DNA from: Pseudomonas muyukensis
GTDB lineage: Bacteria; Pseudomonadota; Gammaproteobacteria; Pseudomonadales; Pseudomonadaceae
Direction of reading: 5' to 3'
Length of the DNA stretch: 64,000 nucleotides
NCBI RefSeq assembly: GCF_019139535.1
Contig: NZ_CP077073.1
Location: forward strand, 1,872,001 to 1,936,000
Shown one piece after another: positions 37,001 through 49,677 of the stretch. The translations under genes and the position numbers were made by a program. A model generated the notes under the pieces. The model had not been told where the DNA came from and searched no databases. It saw only the letters and a list, made by a program, of their open reading frames with translations. Every line of letters starts with the position of its first letter. Within the stretch, counting starts at the first letter, position 1.

Positions 37001-37163
37001 CATAGACGGCAAAGCCCACGGCGACCATGGCCACCAGCAGGATCAGCAGGATCAGCCGCCACCACAGGCGACGCTGGCGTGGGGTCTTGGGCAAGGGGGC
37101 TTCAGCCTGAGGTGCTTTGGGTGCTTCCGTTCTGGTTGGTTCCGATTGCCACAGTGCGCCCAT
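34044..37163 (-). CDS. Bifunctional penicillin-binding protein with GT51-like and transpeptidase domains
   Basis: A 1039-residue inner-membrane protein. A cytoplasmic Pro/Lys tail is followed by one membrane helix at about residues 35-55. The GT51-like domain has ENRELLD (Glu185) and GGSTLATQLEK (226-236); its third motif reads EKIRQ where peptidoglycan polymerases usually have RKxxE. The transpeptidase domain has GSTAK with Ser516 and Lys519 and KTGTG at 947-951. It is longer than PBP1a/1b and has an extended middle. A homologue occupies the same place, divergent from an amino-acid permease, in P. aeruginosa (recalled, not checked). A cell-wall synthesis role is likely; glycosyltransferase activity is uncertain. 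Confidence 0.8.
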   Translation of the reverse strand: MGALWQSEPTRTEAPKAPQAEAPLPKTPRQRRLWWRLILLILLVAMVAVGFAVYDEVQTSRVQSREFSRLASTLTYALEPGPSDAIVYPGEGPFDKRLGYSALGEFLPRLLKRDYLINQQVRFSPALMNYVEHGLFVPYIEKIQAGLSITDCRGDTLYQYNYPQHLYPNFAAIPPVMVNSLLFIENRELLDPKDPQNNPAVDWPRFAKAAYSQVAKYLALPGQSAGGSTLATQLEKYRHSPDGLTVSGAEKIRQMLSASVRAYQGGPDTTEARERIVRDYLNSVPLSAVPGHGEVHGMAEGLRVWYGADFDQVNQALNGSATDDKSLAERGLALRQVLSLMIAQRRPSHYLSKGRLELAELTDSHIRVLAANAIIDRPLADAALASKAVYRDWVAQPTIVPIITNKGISLARNRLAAMLNRPLYDLDRLDLSATSTLQADLQVQVSQYLKNLADPEFAAQIGLIGERLLTAKTTDQVSYSFTLFERTADGSRVRVQTDSTNQPFDINEGSKLELGSTAKLRVLTTYLEIVAELHDKYAGKPAAELKKVPVAELDRISQWSLEWLSLNGKNQSLDAMLDAALERKYSANTGEAFFTGGGMHVFNNFRKEDNGRNPTLKDALRESINLPFIRLMRDIVRYVTYQQPFNREPLLKDDTDPRRQEYLARFADREGTNYMMRFWKKYQRKTSQQRLDTFLDSLRVTPQRLAAVHRYLFPEASQETFNAFVRAHSKGDKLAAAKLTDGRLVEMYDAYGPGKYDLPDQGYIAKVHPLDLWMLGYLLKNPGASLKDTLNASRFERQEVYGWLFKSRHQGARDSRIRTMVEIEAFTDIHQRWKRVGYPFDHLVPSLATAIGSSGDRPAALSELVGIIQNDGVRLPTLRIDTLHFAQNTPYETQLISDPDRGQRILPVEVARALKGAMSQVVDAGTARRISGSFKLHDGTPLVMGGKTGTGDNRIESFGAGGRLIGSRSLNRTATFVFFLGDNHFGTLTAFVPGRSAEAFKFTSALPVQVLKGMAPILMPYLEPGNPTACKAPEVAAQP

Positions 37164-37588
37164 AGTCTTGAGTCCGGCCAGGTATTTTCGCGTTGCTTGT
37201 CTGAAGCTTAGACGGTGGCCAGATTTGGTGAAAAATTTGTAGGACGCATCGGATCGCTACGTAAAAAAATGCGCCTTTGGTGCGACTTCCATTCTTCGGC
37301 AATGTTGTTAAGGTAGCTGCCCCATTCCTGTGCATGGGCGGAGCGAGGCCGAAATGCCCCTCCGTGCCAGGGCTTTTGGCCGAGAATTCTCGCCAAATTT
37401 CCTGCTTTATATAGTGAAAAGCCCTACATGCGCCTTCCTATACTGCTCGACCCCTTCGACCTGCCGGCGCCCCGTGCCCGGTGGATGGGTTGGCCCACAA
37501 GGCCGCCTGGCGTGACGACGCCCCGCCTATCGGCCGGGCCGGTGCTGCACGAAGGTCAAATCCAATAACAAAATGAGGTTGTATTGCT
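37164..37588. other. Divergent intergenic region, PBP gene and permease gene
   Basis: The 425 bp between two divergent genes contain no open frame with family resemblance. The sequence is more A+T-rich near 37230-37310 and 37380-37430, and TTTATATAGTGAAAA around 37403 may be part of the permease promoter. The long leader from about 37440 may carry control elements that I cannot identify. Confidence 0.5.
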
Positions 37589-39007
37589 ATGTCCGTCGGC
37601 AACCACCCTGCCCATGGCGAGTCCGCCCAAGGCGGCCCGCTCAAGCGCGAGCTGGGCGAACGGCACATCCGTCTGATGGCCCTTGGCGCTTGTATCGGCG
37701 TCGGTCTGTTCCTCGGTTCGGCCAAGGCCATCGAAATGGCCGGCCCCGCCATCATGCTGTCCTACATCATCGGTGGCCTGGCCATCCTGGTGATCATGCG
37801 CGCCCTCGGCGAGATGGCCGTGCACAACCCGGTCGCAGGCTCCTTCAGCCGTTACGCGCAAGACTACCTTGGCCCGCTGGCCGGCTTTCTCACCGGCTGG
37901 AACTACTGGTTCCTGTGGCTGGTGACCTGCGTTGCCGAGATCACTGCGGTGGCCATCTACATGGGCATCTGGTTCCCCGACGTGCCGCGCTGGATCTGGG
38001 CGCTGATGGCCCTGGGCAGCATGGGTGCGATCAACCTGATCGCGGTCAAGGCGTTCGGTGAGTTCGAGTTCTGGTTCGCCCTGATCAAGATCGTCACCAT
38101 CATCGCCATGGTGCTCGGCGGCATCGGCATCATCGCCTTCGGCTTCGGTAACGACGGCGTGGCCATGGGCATCTCCAACCTGTGGAGCAACGGCGGCTTC
38201 ATGCCCAACGGCGTGACTGGCGTGCTGATGTCGCTGCAGATGGTGATGTTCGCCTACCTGGGCGTGGAAATGATCGGCCTGACCGCCGGTGAGGCACGCA
38301 ACCCGCAGAAGACCATCCCGCAGGCCATCGGCTCGGTGTTCTGGCGCATCCTGCTGTTCTACGTGGGCGCGCTGTTCGTGATCCTGTCGATCTACCCGTG
38401 GAACGAGATCGGCAGCCAGGGCAGCCCGTTCGTCATGACCTTCGAGCGCCTCGGTATCAAGACCGCCGCCGGCATCATCAACTTCGTGGTGATCACCGCC
38501 GCGCTGTCGTCATGCAACGGCGGTATCTTCAGCACCGGGCGCATGCTCTACAGCCTGGCGCAGAACGGCCAGGCCCCGGCCACCTTCGCCCGCACCTCGA
38601 AGAGCGGCGTGCCGCGCAATGCGCTGTTGCTGTCGATCGGCGCGCTGCTGCTGGGCGTGCTGGCCAACTACCTGGTGCCGGAGAAGGTGTTCGTCTGGGT
38701 GACCTCGATCGCGACCTTCGGCGCGATCTGGACCTGGGTGATGATCCTGCTGGCGCAACTGAAGTTCCGTGCCGGGCTGAGCAGCGCCGAGCGCAATGCG
38801 CTGAAGTACCGCATGTGGCTGTGGCCGCTGAGCTCGTACCTGGCGCTGGCGTTCCTGGTGCTGGTGGTGGGGCTGATGGCGTACTTCCCGGATACCCGCG
38901 TGGCGCTGTACATCGGCCCGGCGTTCCTGGTGTTGCTGACGGTGCTGTACTACACCTTGCGCCTGGCGCCTAAAGAGGCCCAGGGCGTGGTGAGTACCGC
39001 CTCCTGA
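37589..39007 (+). CDS. APC-family amino-acid permease (ProY/AroP-like)
   Basis: A 472-residue inner-membrane transporter with 12 predicted helices. The AAT/APC signature is MALGACIGVGLFLGSAKAIEMAGPA, followed by EMAVHNPVAGSFSRYAQDYLGPLAGFLTGWNYW and GVEMIGLTAGEARNP. It resembles proline-specific permease ProY and aromatic permease AroP equally in these regions, so the substrate is uncertain; neutral or proline-type amino acids are likely. AAAATGAGGTTG is the ribosome site. It is monocistronic with a strong terminator. Confidence 0.85.
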   Translation: MSVGNHPAHGESAQGGPLKRELGERHIRLMALGACIGVGLFLGSAKAIEMAGPAIMLSYIIGGLAILVIMRALGEMAVHNPVAGSFSRYAQDYLGPLAGFLTGWNYWFLWLVTCVAEITAVAIYMGIWFPDVPRWIWALMALGSMGAINLIAVKAFGEFEFWFALIKIVTIIAMVLGGIGIIAFGFGNDGVAMGISNLWSNGGFMPNGVTGVLMSLQMVMFAYLGVEMIGLTAGEARNPQKTIPQAIGSVFWRILLFYVGALFVILSIYPWNEIGSQGSPFVMTFERLGIKTAAGIINFVVITAALSSCNGGIFSTGRMLYSLAQNGQAPATFARTSKSGVPRNALLLSIGALLLGVLANYLVPEKVFVWVTSIATFGAIWTWVMILLAQLKFRAGLSSAERNALKYRMWLWPLSSYLALAFLVLVVGLMAYFPDTRVALYIGPAFLVLLTVLYYTLRLAPKEAQGVVSTAS

Positions 39008-39013
39008 TGAACG

Positions 39014-39045
39014 AAGCCCCGGCCAGTGCCGGGGCTTTGTTTTTG
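39014..39045 (+). terminator. Rho-independent terminator of permease gene
   Basis: AGCCCCGGC-CAGT-GCCGGGGCT stem followed by TTGTTTTT, 7 bp after the permease stop codon. Confidence 0.9.
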
Positions 39046-39061
39046 TGGGTCGGCTTGCACG

Positions 39062-39132
39062 CTGCAGGAGCCAGCCTTGCTGGCCAATGGCACCGGCTGC
39101 GCCGGTGTTCGCCGGCAAGGCCGGCGCCTACA
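39062..39132. repeat. REP inverted pair (family B)
   Basis: TGCAGGAGCCAGCCTTGCTGGCCAA, then ACCGGCTGCGCCGGT, then TTCGCCGGCAAGGCCGGCGCCTACA. Same design as the 4949-5231 units. Confidence 0.85.
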
Positions 39133-39153
39133 GTGATCTATCGAAAAAAACGA

Positions 39154-40773
39154 TCAGGCCGCCACCTCGCTGTGTGGCTCGAAGCTGTCGGCCCGGGCCA
39201 GCTGCCACATCCGCGAATAGAACTGCCCATTGACCTCGCCGGTGAGCAACTCGCCGGGCTTGAGGAACACGTGCATCTGCGAGAACAGCTTGATCTCGGT
39301 GGCCGAGATCCGCCGCACCAGGTGCTTGGCCTCCAGTTGCGCCGGGTGCTCCAGCCCCGCCGCGGCAAGCATCTCGGCCAGGGCGCGCAGGGTGTTGTGG
39401 TGGAAGTTGAGCACCCGCTGGGCCTTGTCCGGCACCACCAGGGCGCGCTGGCGCAGGGCATCCTGGGTGGCCACGCCGGTCGGGCACTTGTTGGTGTGGC
39501 AGCTCTGCGACTGGATGCAGCCGATGGCGAACATGAAGCCGCGCGCCGAGTTGGCCCAGTCGGCGCCGATGGCCAGCACGCTGGCGATGTCGAAGGCGCT
39601 GACGATCTTGCCGCTGGCGCCGAGCTTGATCTTGTCGCGCAGGTTCAGGCCCACCAGGGTGTTGTGCACGAACAACAGGCCTTCGCGCAGGGGCACGCCG
39701 ATATGGTCGGTGAACTCCACCGGTGCCGCGCCGGTGCCGCCTTCCTTGCCATCGACGACGATGAAGTCGGGGAGGATGCCGGTCTCCAGCATGGCCTTGG
39801 CGATGCCCATGAATTCCCACGGGTGGCCCAGGCAGAACTTGAAGCCCACCGGCTTGCCGCCAGACAGCTCACGCAGCTGGGCGATGAACTGCATCATTTC
39901 GATGGGGGTGGAGAACGCGCTGTGGCGCGAAGGTGAAATGCAGTCCTCGCCCATCATCACGCCGCGGGTCTCGGCGATTTCCTCGGTCACCTTGTGCTTG
40001 GGCAGGATGCCGCCATGGCCGGGCTTGGCGCCTTGGCTCATCTTGATCTCGATCATCCGCACTTGCGGGTTCTGCGCCTGGCTGGCGAAGCGCTCGGGGT
40101 CGAAGCGCCCGTCCGGGGTACGGCAGCCAAAATAGCCGCTGCCCAGCTCCCAGACCAGGTCGCCGCCGTGTTCGCGGTGATAGGGGCTGATGCTGCCCTC
40201 GCCGGTGTCATGGTGGAAGTTGCCCAGCTTGGCGCCCTGGTTGAGGGCGCGGATGGCGTTGGCGCTGAGCGAGCCGAAGCTCATGGCGGAAATGTTGAAG
40301 ATCGACGCCGAGTACGGCTGGCTGCACTGCGGGCCGCCGACCACCACGCGGAAGCTGGCTGGGTCGGCCAGCGGCGCCGGGCGCATGGAGTGGCCGATGA
40401 ATTCGAAGCCCGACTCGTAGACATCGATCAGGGTGCCGAAGGGTTTGTCCGAGGCCTCGTTCTTGGCCCGGGCGTAGACCAGCGAGCGCTGGGCGCGGGA
40501 GAAGGGCAGCGCATCGCTGTCGGACTCCAGCAGGTACTGGCGGATCTCCGGGCGGATGCCTTCGACCAGGTAGCGGATGTTGCCGAGGATCGGGTAGTTG
40601 CGGCGCACCGCGTGGCGTTGTTGCAGCAGGTCGAACAGGCCGACCAGGCTGAGCACCCCAGTGGTCAGGGTGAAGGGCCACAGCCAGTCGTGGGCGAGCA
40701 ATGGCAGGCTGGCGAGGGTGAACAGCACGCAGGCGGCGAAAAAGGCGTAACGGCTGAGAAGTGACAGGCTCAT
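39154..40773 (-). CDS. Membrane-anchored FMN-binding glutamate-synthase-family protein
   Basis: A 539-residue protein. Two hydrophobic helices at about residues 5-45 anchor it to the membrane. The rest is the FMN-binding TIM barrel of glutamate synthase (FNISAMSFGSLSANAIRALNQGAKLG, VEMMQFIAQLRELSGGKPVGFKFCLG, DFIVVDGKEGGTGAAPVEFTD, GADWANSARGFMFAIGCIQSQSCHTNKCPTGVATQ). The cysteines in the last stretch resemble the iron-sulfur ligands of GltB. There is no glutaminase domain and no GltD partner next door, so it is not an ordinary glutamate synthase. Electron donor and substrate are unknown. Confidence 0.85.
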   Translation of the reverse strand: MSLSLLSRYAFFAACVLFTLASLPLLAHDWLWPFTLTTGVLSLVGLFDLLQQRHAVRRNYPILGNIRYLVEGIRPEIRQYLLESDSDALPFSRAQRSLVYARAKNEASDKPFGTLIDVYESGFEFIGHSMRPAPLADPASFRVVVGGPQCSQPYSASIFNISAMSFGSLSANAIRALNQGAKLGNFHHDTGEGSISPYHREHGGDLVWELGSGYFGCRTPDGRFDPERFASQAQNPQVRMIEIKMSQGAKPGHGGILPKHKVTEEIAETRGVMMGEDCISPSRHSAFSTPIEMMQFIAQLRELSGGKPVGFKFCLGHPWEFMGIAKAMLETGILPDFIVVDGKEGGTGAAPVEFTDHIGVPLREGLLFVHNTLVGLNLRDKIKLGASGKIVSAFDIASVLAIGADWANSARGFMFAIGCIQSQSCHTNKCPTGVATQDALRQRALVVPDKAQRVLNFHHNTLRALAEMLAAAGLEHPAQLEAKHLVRRISATEIKLFSQMHVFLKPGELLTGEVNGQFYSRMWQLARADSFEPHSEVAA

Positions 40774-40915
40774 ACGGGGTCCTTGCGAATGGCGCGGTCA
40801 GGCTCAGGGGCCTGGGGCAAAGCCCGACCATAGCCCGGTTGGGCGACGCTTTGCCAGCGTGCAGGGGAATGGAAAAATGAAAATTAGGGTATCGAAAATC
40901 ATTCGCATTATAGTA

Positions 40916-40930
40916 TGTTATAAAGTATCA
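40916..40930 (+). promoter_or_regulatory. Probable Zur box upstream of type-B L31 gene
   Basis: TGTTATAAAGTATCA, 24 bp before the L31 start, surrounded by AT-rich promoter-like DNA (CATTATAGTATG). It is nearly the same sequence as the box upstream of the znuD-like gene. Non-Zn L31 paralogues are classic Zur targets. Confidence 0.7.
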
Positions 40931-40954
40931 ATTTGATCTTCAGGAGATTGCATC

Positions 40955-41212
40955 ATGAAAGCTGGCATCCATCCCGCGTATCGTCCGGTGCTGTTCCACG
41001 ACACGGCTGCCGATGTGTACTTCCTGATCGGTTCGACGGTGGACACCGATCGCACCCAGGTGCACAGCGATGGGCAGACCTATCCGTACGTGGCGCTGGA
41101 TGTGTCCAGTGCCTCGCATCCGGTGTATACCGGGCAGCAGCGCAAGACCACCGTGGAAGGGCGGGTGGCCGGGTTCAACAAGCGCTTCGCCGGGTTCCAG
41201 GCCAAGCGCTGA
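40955..41212 (+). CDS. rpmE2: Type-B (zinc-independent) 50S ribosomal protein L31
   Basis: An 85-residue L31 paralogue. It starts [20 protein letters not shown] and has no cysteine, so it lacks the zinc-binding CxxC of ordinary L31. Under zinc starvation it replaces the zinc form on the ribosome and so frees zinc. TCAGGAG precedes the ATG. The Zur-like box supports this role. No terminator is evident; a REP follows. Confidence 0.95.
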   Translation: MKAGIHPAYRPVLFHDTAADVYFLIGSTVDTDRTQVHSDGQTYPYVALDVSSASHPVYTGQQRKTTVEGRVAGFNKRFAGFQAKR

Positions 41213-41232
41213 GTGCGGACCGCTTGGCCTTG

Positions 41233-41346
41233 CTGGGGTCGCTTTGCGACCCTTTCGCGACACAAGGCCGCTCCTGCAGAAAGAAGTCGTTCGGTCCCCT
41301 GTAGGAGCGGCCTTGTGTCGCGAAAGGGCTGCAAGGCAGCCCCAGC
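41233..41346. repeat. REP pair (family A), inverted arrangement
   Basis: GCGACCCTTTCGCGACACAAGGCC..TCCTGCAG on the left and CCTGTAGGAGCGGCCTTGTG..GCGAAAGGGCTGC on the right. Compared with other family-A pairs the two halves face away from each other, with the TAGGAG ends inward. Confidence 0.85.
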
Positions 41347-41348
41347 AA

Positions 41349-45629
<4,281 letters not shown>

Positions 45630-45737
45630 GGGTCGGTTATGGCCGGTGGCTGGCGGATTGGCAAGGGGCCGTTCGTCCGGTGGCCTGAGGCTGACAGGCG
45701 CTGTCGAGGCGCAGGCCTTGCCGGCTACGGCGCTGGG

Positions 45738-45763
45738 TTCGCCAGCAAGGCTGGCGCCTACGG
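45738..45763. repeat. Single REP half unit (family B)
   Basis: GTTCGCCAGCAAGGCTGGCGCC..TAC, a lone hairpin unit between lhr and the NUDIX gene, without a partner. Confidence 0.7.
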
Positions 45764-45820
45764 TGTGTGAAATGCGCCGACGAGGTATCCTGCGTCGCCC
45801 CAAGCCATCACGAGCCTGTC

Positions 45821-46234
45821 ATGTCCAAGATCATCCACATCGCCGCCGCCCTGCTCATCGACGCCCAGGGCCGTACCCTGCTGGTACGCAAGCGCGGCAC
45901 CCAGGCCTTCATGCAACCGGGCGGCAAGATCGACGCGGGTGAGTCGCCGGCCCAGGCGCTGGTGCGCGAGCTGCACGAGGAGTTGGGCCTGCGTGTCGAC
46001 CCGGCCCAGGCTGTGCACCTGGGCCAGTTCAGCGCCCCGGCCGCCAACGAGCCGGGCTTCGAGGTTAACGCCGAGCTGTTTCGCGTCGACTGCTCCGCTG
46101 CCGTGGTCCCGGCCGCGGAAATCGAGGAAGTGACCTGGCTGGCCGCCGACCAGGCCAGCACCCTGAACCTCGCCCCGCTGACCCGCGACCTGATCCTGCC
46201 GTTGTGGCGCGAAAGCCTCAGCGCACCGCGCTGA
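45821..46234 (+). CDS. NUDIX hydrolase
   Basis: A 137-residue cytoplasmic hydrolase of nucleoside-diphosphate-linked compounds. The NUDIX box GKIDAGESPAQALVRELHEELGL, matching Gx5Ex7REUxEExGU, is at about residues 37-59. The substrate is not evident; MutT-like cleaning of oxidised nucleotides or other pyrophosphates is possible. The start at 45821 follows CGAGCCTGTC and gives the usual family N-terminus (SKIIHIAAALLIDAQGR). It converges on metR with a 17-bp overlap of the 3' ends. Confidence 0.88.
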   Translation: MSKIIHIAAALLIDAQGRTLLVRKRGTQAFMQPGGKIDAGESPAQALVRELHEELGLRVDPAQAVHLGQFSAPAANEPGFEVNAELFRVDCSAAVVPAAEIEEVTWLAADQASTLNLAPLTRDLILPLWRESLSAPR

Positions 46235-47135
46235 CCCCGTCGAGGGTGGCGAACGAGGTGTCCTTGGCGGTCAGCAGGAAGTCGCGCATGTACGGCGCAT
46301 CGAGCATGTCGGTACGCACTGCCGCATAGAGCGTGGCGAACAGGCCTTTCTCGCCCAGGCGCTTGCCCTTCACGTAGCCCCGCGAGCTGTACTCGTGCAG
46401 CGCCCAGTGCGGCATACCGCACACGCCACGGCCGCTGGCCACCAGTTGCATCATCATCACCGTCAGCTCCGAGGTGCGCACCGCCGCCGGCTCGATGTCG
46501 GCCGGTTCCAGGAAGCGGGTGAAGATGTCCAGGCGGTCGCGTTCCACCGGGTAGGTGATCAACGTCTGGTCGAGCAGGTCCTGGGGCACGATGTACGGCT
46601 TGCTGGCCAGCGCATGCTGGTTGGCCACGGCGAGCATGGCCTCGTAGGTGAACAGCGGCACATAGGTGATGCCGGCCAGGTCCAGCGGATCGGAGGTCAC
46701 CACCAGGTCGAGGTCGCCGCGGGCCAGGGCTGGCAGCGGGGCGAAGGCGAAGCCCGAGGCCAGGTCCAGTTCCACCTCTGGCCAGGCGTCGCGGAACTGG
46801 TCGATGGTCGGCATCAACCACTGGAAGCAACTGTGGCACTCGATGGCCATGTGCAGGCGCCCGGCGGTGCCGCCGGCCAGGCGGGCGATGTCGCGCTCGG
46901 CGCCGCGCAGCAGCGGCAGGGTGGCGTCGGCCAGTTGCAGCAGGCGCAGGCCGGCGCTGGTGAAGCGGATCGGCTTGGTCTTGCGCACGAACAGCGGCAG
47001 GCCCAGGCGCTCTTCCAGTTCCTTGAACTGGTGCGACAGCGCCGACTGGGTCAGGTGCAGGCGTTCGGCGGCCTCCACGAGGCTGTCGGCCTCGCGCAGG
47101 GCATGAAGGGTTTTCAGGTGGCGGATCTCAAGCAC
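46218..47135 (-). CDS. metR: LysR-family regulator MetR
   Basis: A 305-residue LysR-type regulator. The helix-turn-helix occupies residues about 18-48 (LVEAAERLHLTQSALSHQFKELEERLG). The effector domain matches MetR closely (LARGDLDLVVTSDPLDLAGITYVPLFTYEAML, TSELTVMMMQLVASGRGVCGMPHWALHEY). MetR activates methionine synthesis genes such as metE and metF with homocysteine as co-factor. A MetR-like site lies just upstream (47178-47190). No methionine biosynthesis gene is adjacent. Confidence 0.92.
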   Translation of the reverse strand: MLEIRHLKTLHALREADSLVEAAERLHLTQSALSHQFKELEERLGLPLFVRKTKPIRFTSAGLRLLQLADATLPLLRGAERDIARLAGGTAGRLHMAIECHSCFQWLMPTIDQFRDAWPEVELDLASGFAFAPLPALARGDLDLVVTSDPLDLAGITYVPLFTYEAMLAVANQHALASKPYIVPQDLLDQTLITYPVERDRLDIFTRFLEPADIEPAAVRTSELTVMMMQLVASGRGVCGMPHWALHEYSSRGYVKGKRLGEKGLFATLYAAVRTDMLDAPYMRDFLLTAKDTSFATLDGVSAVR

Positions 47136-47177
47136 GCTGGCTCCGGGAGCAATCTTTGAGGGGAAAGGCTAGGGTGT

Positions 47178-47190
47178 TGAGTTTCCCTCA
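47178..47190. promoter_or_regulatory. Candidate MetR/LysR box upstream of metR
   Basis: TGAGTTTCCCTCA is palindromic (TGAG-N5-CTCA) and differs from the MetR consensus TGAA-N5-TTCA by one base per arm; it also satisfies T-N11-A. It is 43 bp from the metR start and about 140 bp upstream of the divergent hydrolase gene. Confidence 0.5.
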
Positions 47191-47332
47191 TGTTGGCCTG
47201 CATTGTCGACTGACGCACGCCCACCACCGCCGGGCAAGGTTCACGAAACTGTCACGGTTTTGTGGCAGCGCGCTCGAACGGATTTCATCAGACTCGCGCT
47301 CTACTGGGGATCTGCATTCTGGTGTTTCTTTC

Positions 47333-48328
47333 ATGCGGGCGTTTTTACTTTTCTTCCTTCTACTGGTCAGCGTGCCGGCGAGCTTCGCCGAGGGCCGCTG
47401 TGACGTTCATGTGCCGATGCAACGGGCCGAACTGGGCGAGCTGAGCCTGGTCTACCAGAGCGTCGGTGCGCCACGCGACCCGGCGCTGCTGCTGGTGATG
47501 GGCTTGGGCGGGCAATTGATCCACTGGCCGGACGACGTGGTCGAGGCCCTGTGCCGCCAAGGCTTTCGAGTGATCCGCTACGACAACCGCGATGTCGGCC
47601 TGTCGCGCTGGAACCAGCTACCGGCCTCGGCCAACCTGACCGTCGAACTGCTGCGCTACAAGCTGGGGTTGCCGGTGTCGGCGCCTTATACCCTCACCGA
47701 CATGGCCGATGACGGCGTGCGCCTGATGGATACGCTGCAGATCCGCCAGTTTCATGTGCTGGGGGTCAGCATGGGCGGCATGATCGCCCAGCGCATCGCC
47801 GCCATGGCGCCGCAACGGGTGCGCAGCCTGACCCTGGTGATGTCCAGCTCGGGGGCTGCCGGCCTGCCGGCACCGAATCCAGCGCTGGTGCAGTTGCTGG
47901 CGCGGCGCAGTGCGCCGAGCCGCGAGGTGGCGATCGAGCAGCAGGCCGACCTGCTGGCGGCGCTGGGCAGCCCACAGGTCAGTGACGATCGCGCCGTGTT
48001 GCGCCAGCAGGCGGCGCAGGCTTATGACCGGGCGTTCAACCCTGACGGGGTGAAGCGGCAGATCATGGCGATCCTGGCTGAGCCGAGCCGAGTCGAGTTG
48101 CTCAACCAACTGCGGGTGCCGACGCTGGTGGTGCACGGCACGGCCGACCCGTTGCTGCCGGTGATGCATGGCGTGCACCTGGCGGCGCACATCCAGGGTA
48201 GCCAGTTGCGACTGATTCCAGGGCTGGCTCACCGCTTCCAGGAGCCGTTCAAGGCGCCGTTGCTGGGGGCGGTACTGCCCTACCTGCAAGCGCACCGGCA
48301 GGAGGGCACCCATATCGCCGGGCTTTGA
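47333..48328 (+). CDS. Exported alpha/beta hydrolase
   Basis: A 331-residue alpha/beta-fold hydrolase. The signal peptide is about residues 1-20 ([21 protein letters not shown]), so it is probably periplasmic. The nucleophile elbow is GVSMGGM, with an [10 protein letters not shown] segment for the acid residue and GLAHRF for the catalytic His. The oxyanion region is [21 protein letters not shown]. The start at 47333 is chosen because it begins the signal peptide; upstream sequence in frame is not family-like. Substrate unknown. Confidence 0.85.
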   Translation: MRAFLLFFLLLVSVPASFAEGRCDVHVPMQRAELGELSLVYQSVGAPRDPALLLVMGLGGQLIHWPDDVVEALCRQGFRVIRYDNRDVGLSRWNQLPASANLTVELLRYKLGLPVSAPYTLTDMADDGVRLMDTLQIRQFHVLGVSMGGMIAQRIAAMAPQRVRSLTLVMSSSGAAGLPAPNPALVQLLARRSAPSREVAIEQQADLLAALGSPQVSDDRAVLRQQAAQAYDRAFNPDGVKRQIMAILAEPSRVELLNQLRVPTLVVHGTADPLLPVMHGVHLAAHIQGSQLRLIPGLAHRFQEPFKAPLLGAVLPYLQAHRQEGTHIAGL

Positions 48329-48354
48329 GGCGGCGTGGGATTGATAGTCGAGGG

Positions 48355-49673
<1,319 letters not shown>

Positions 49674-49677
<4 letters not shown>

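Noticed and set aside
34212..37211. A 999-codon open frame on the plus strand opposite the penicillin-binding protein gene
   Set aside because: Same shadow composition and no domain; the minus-strand gene has clear GT51-like and transpeptidase motifs.
37330..37515. Small open frame of 61 codons in the leader before the permease gene
   Set aside because: No convincing ribosome site and composition like random high-GC DNA; a leader peptide cannot be supported.
45630..45803. N-terminal extension of Lhr by 58 residues
   Set aside because: The added sequence is the translated REP half unit and has no family resemblance.
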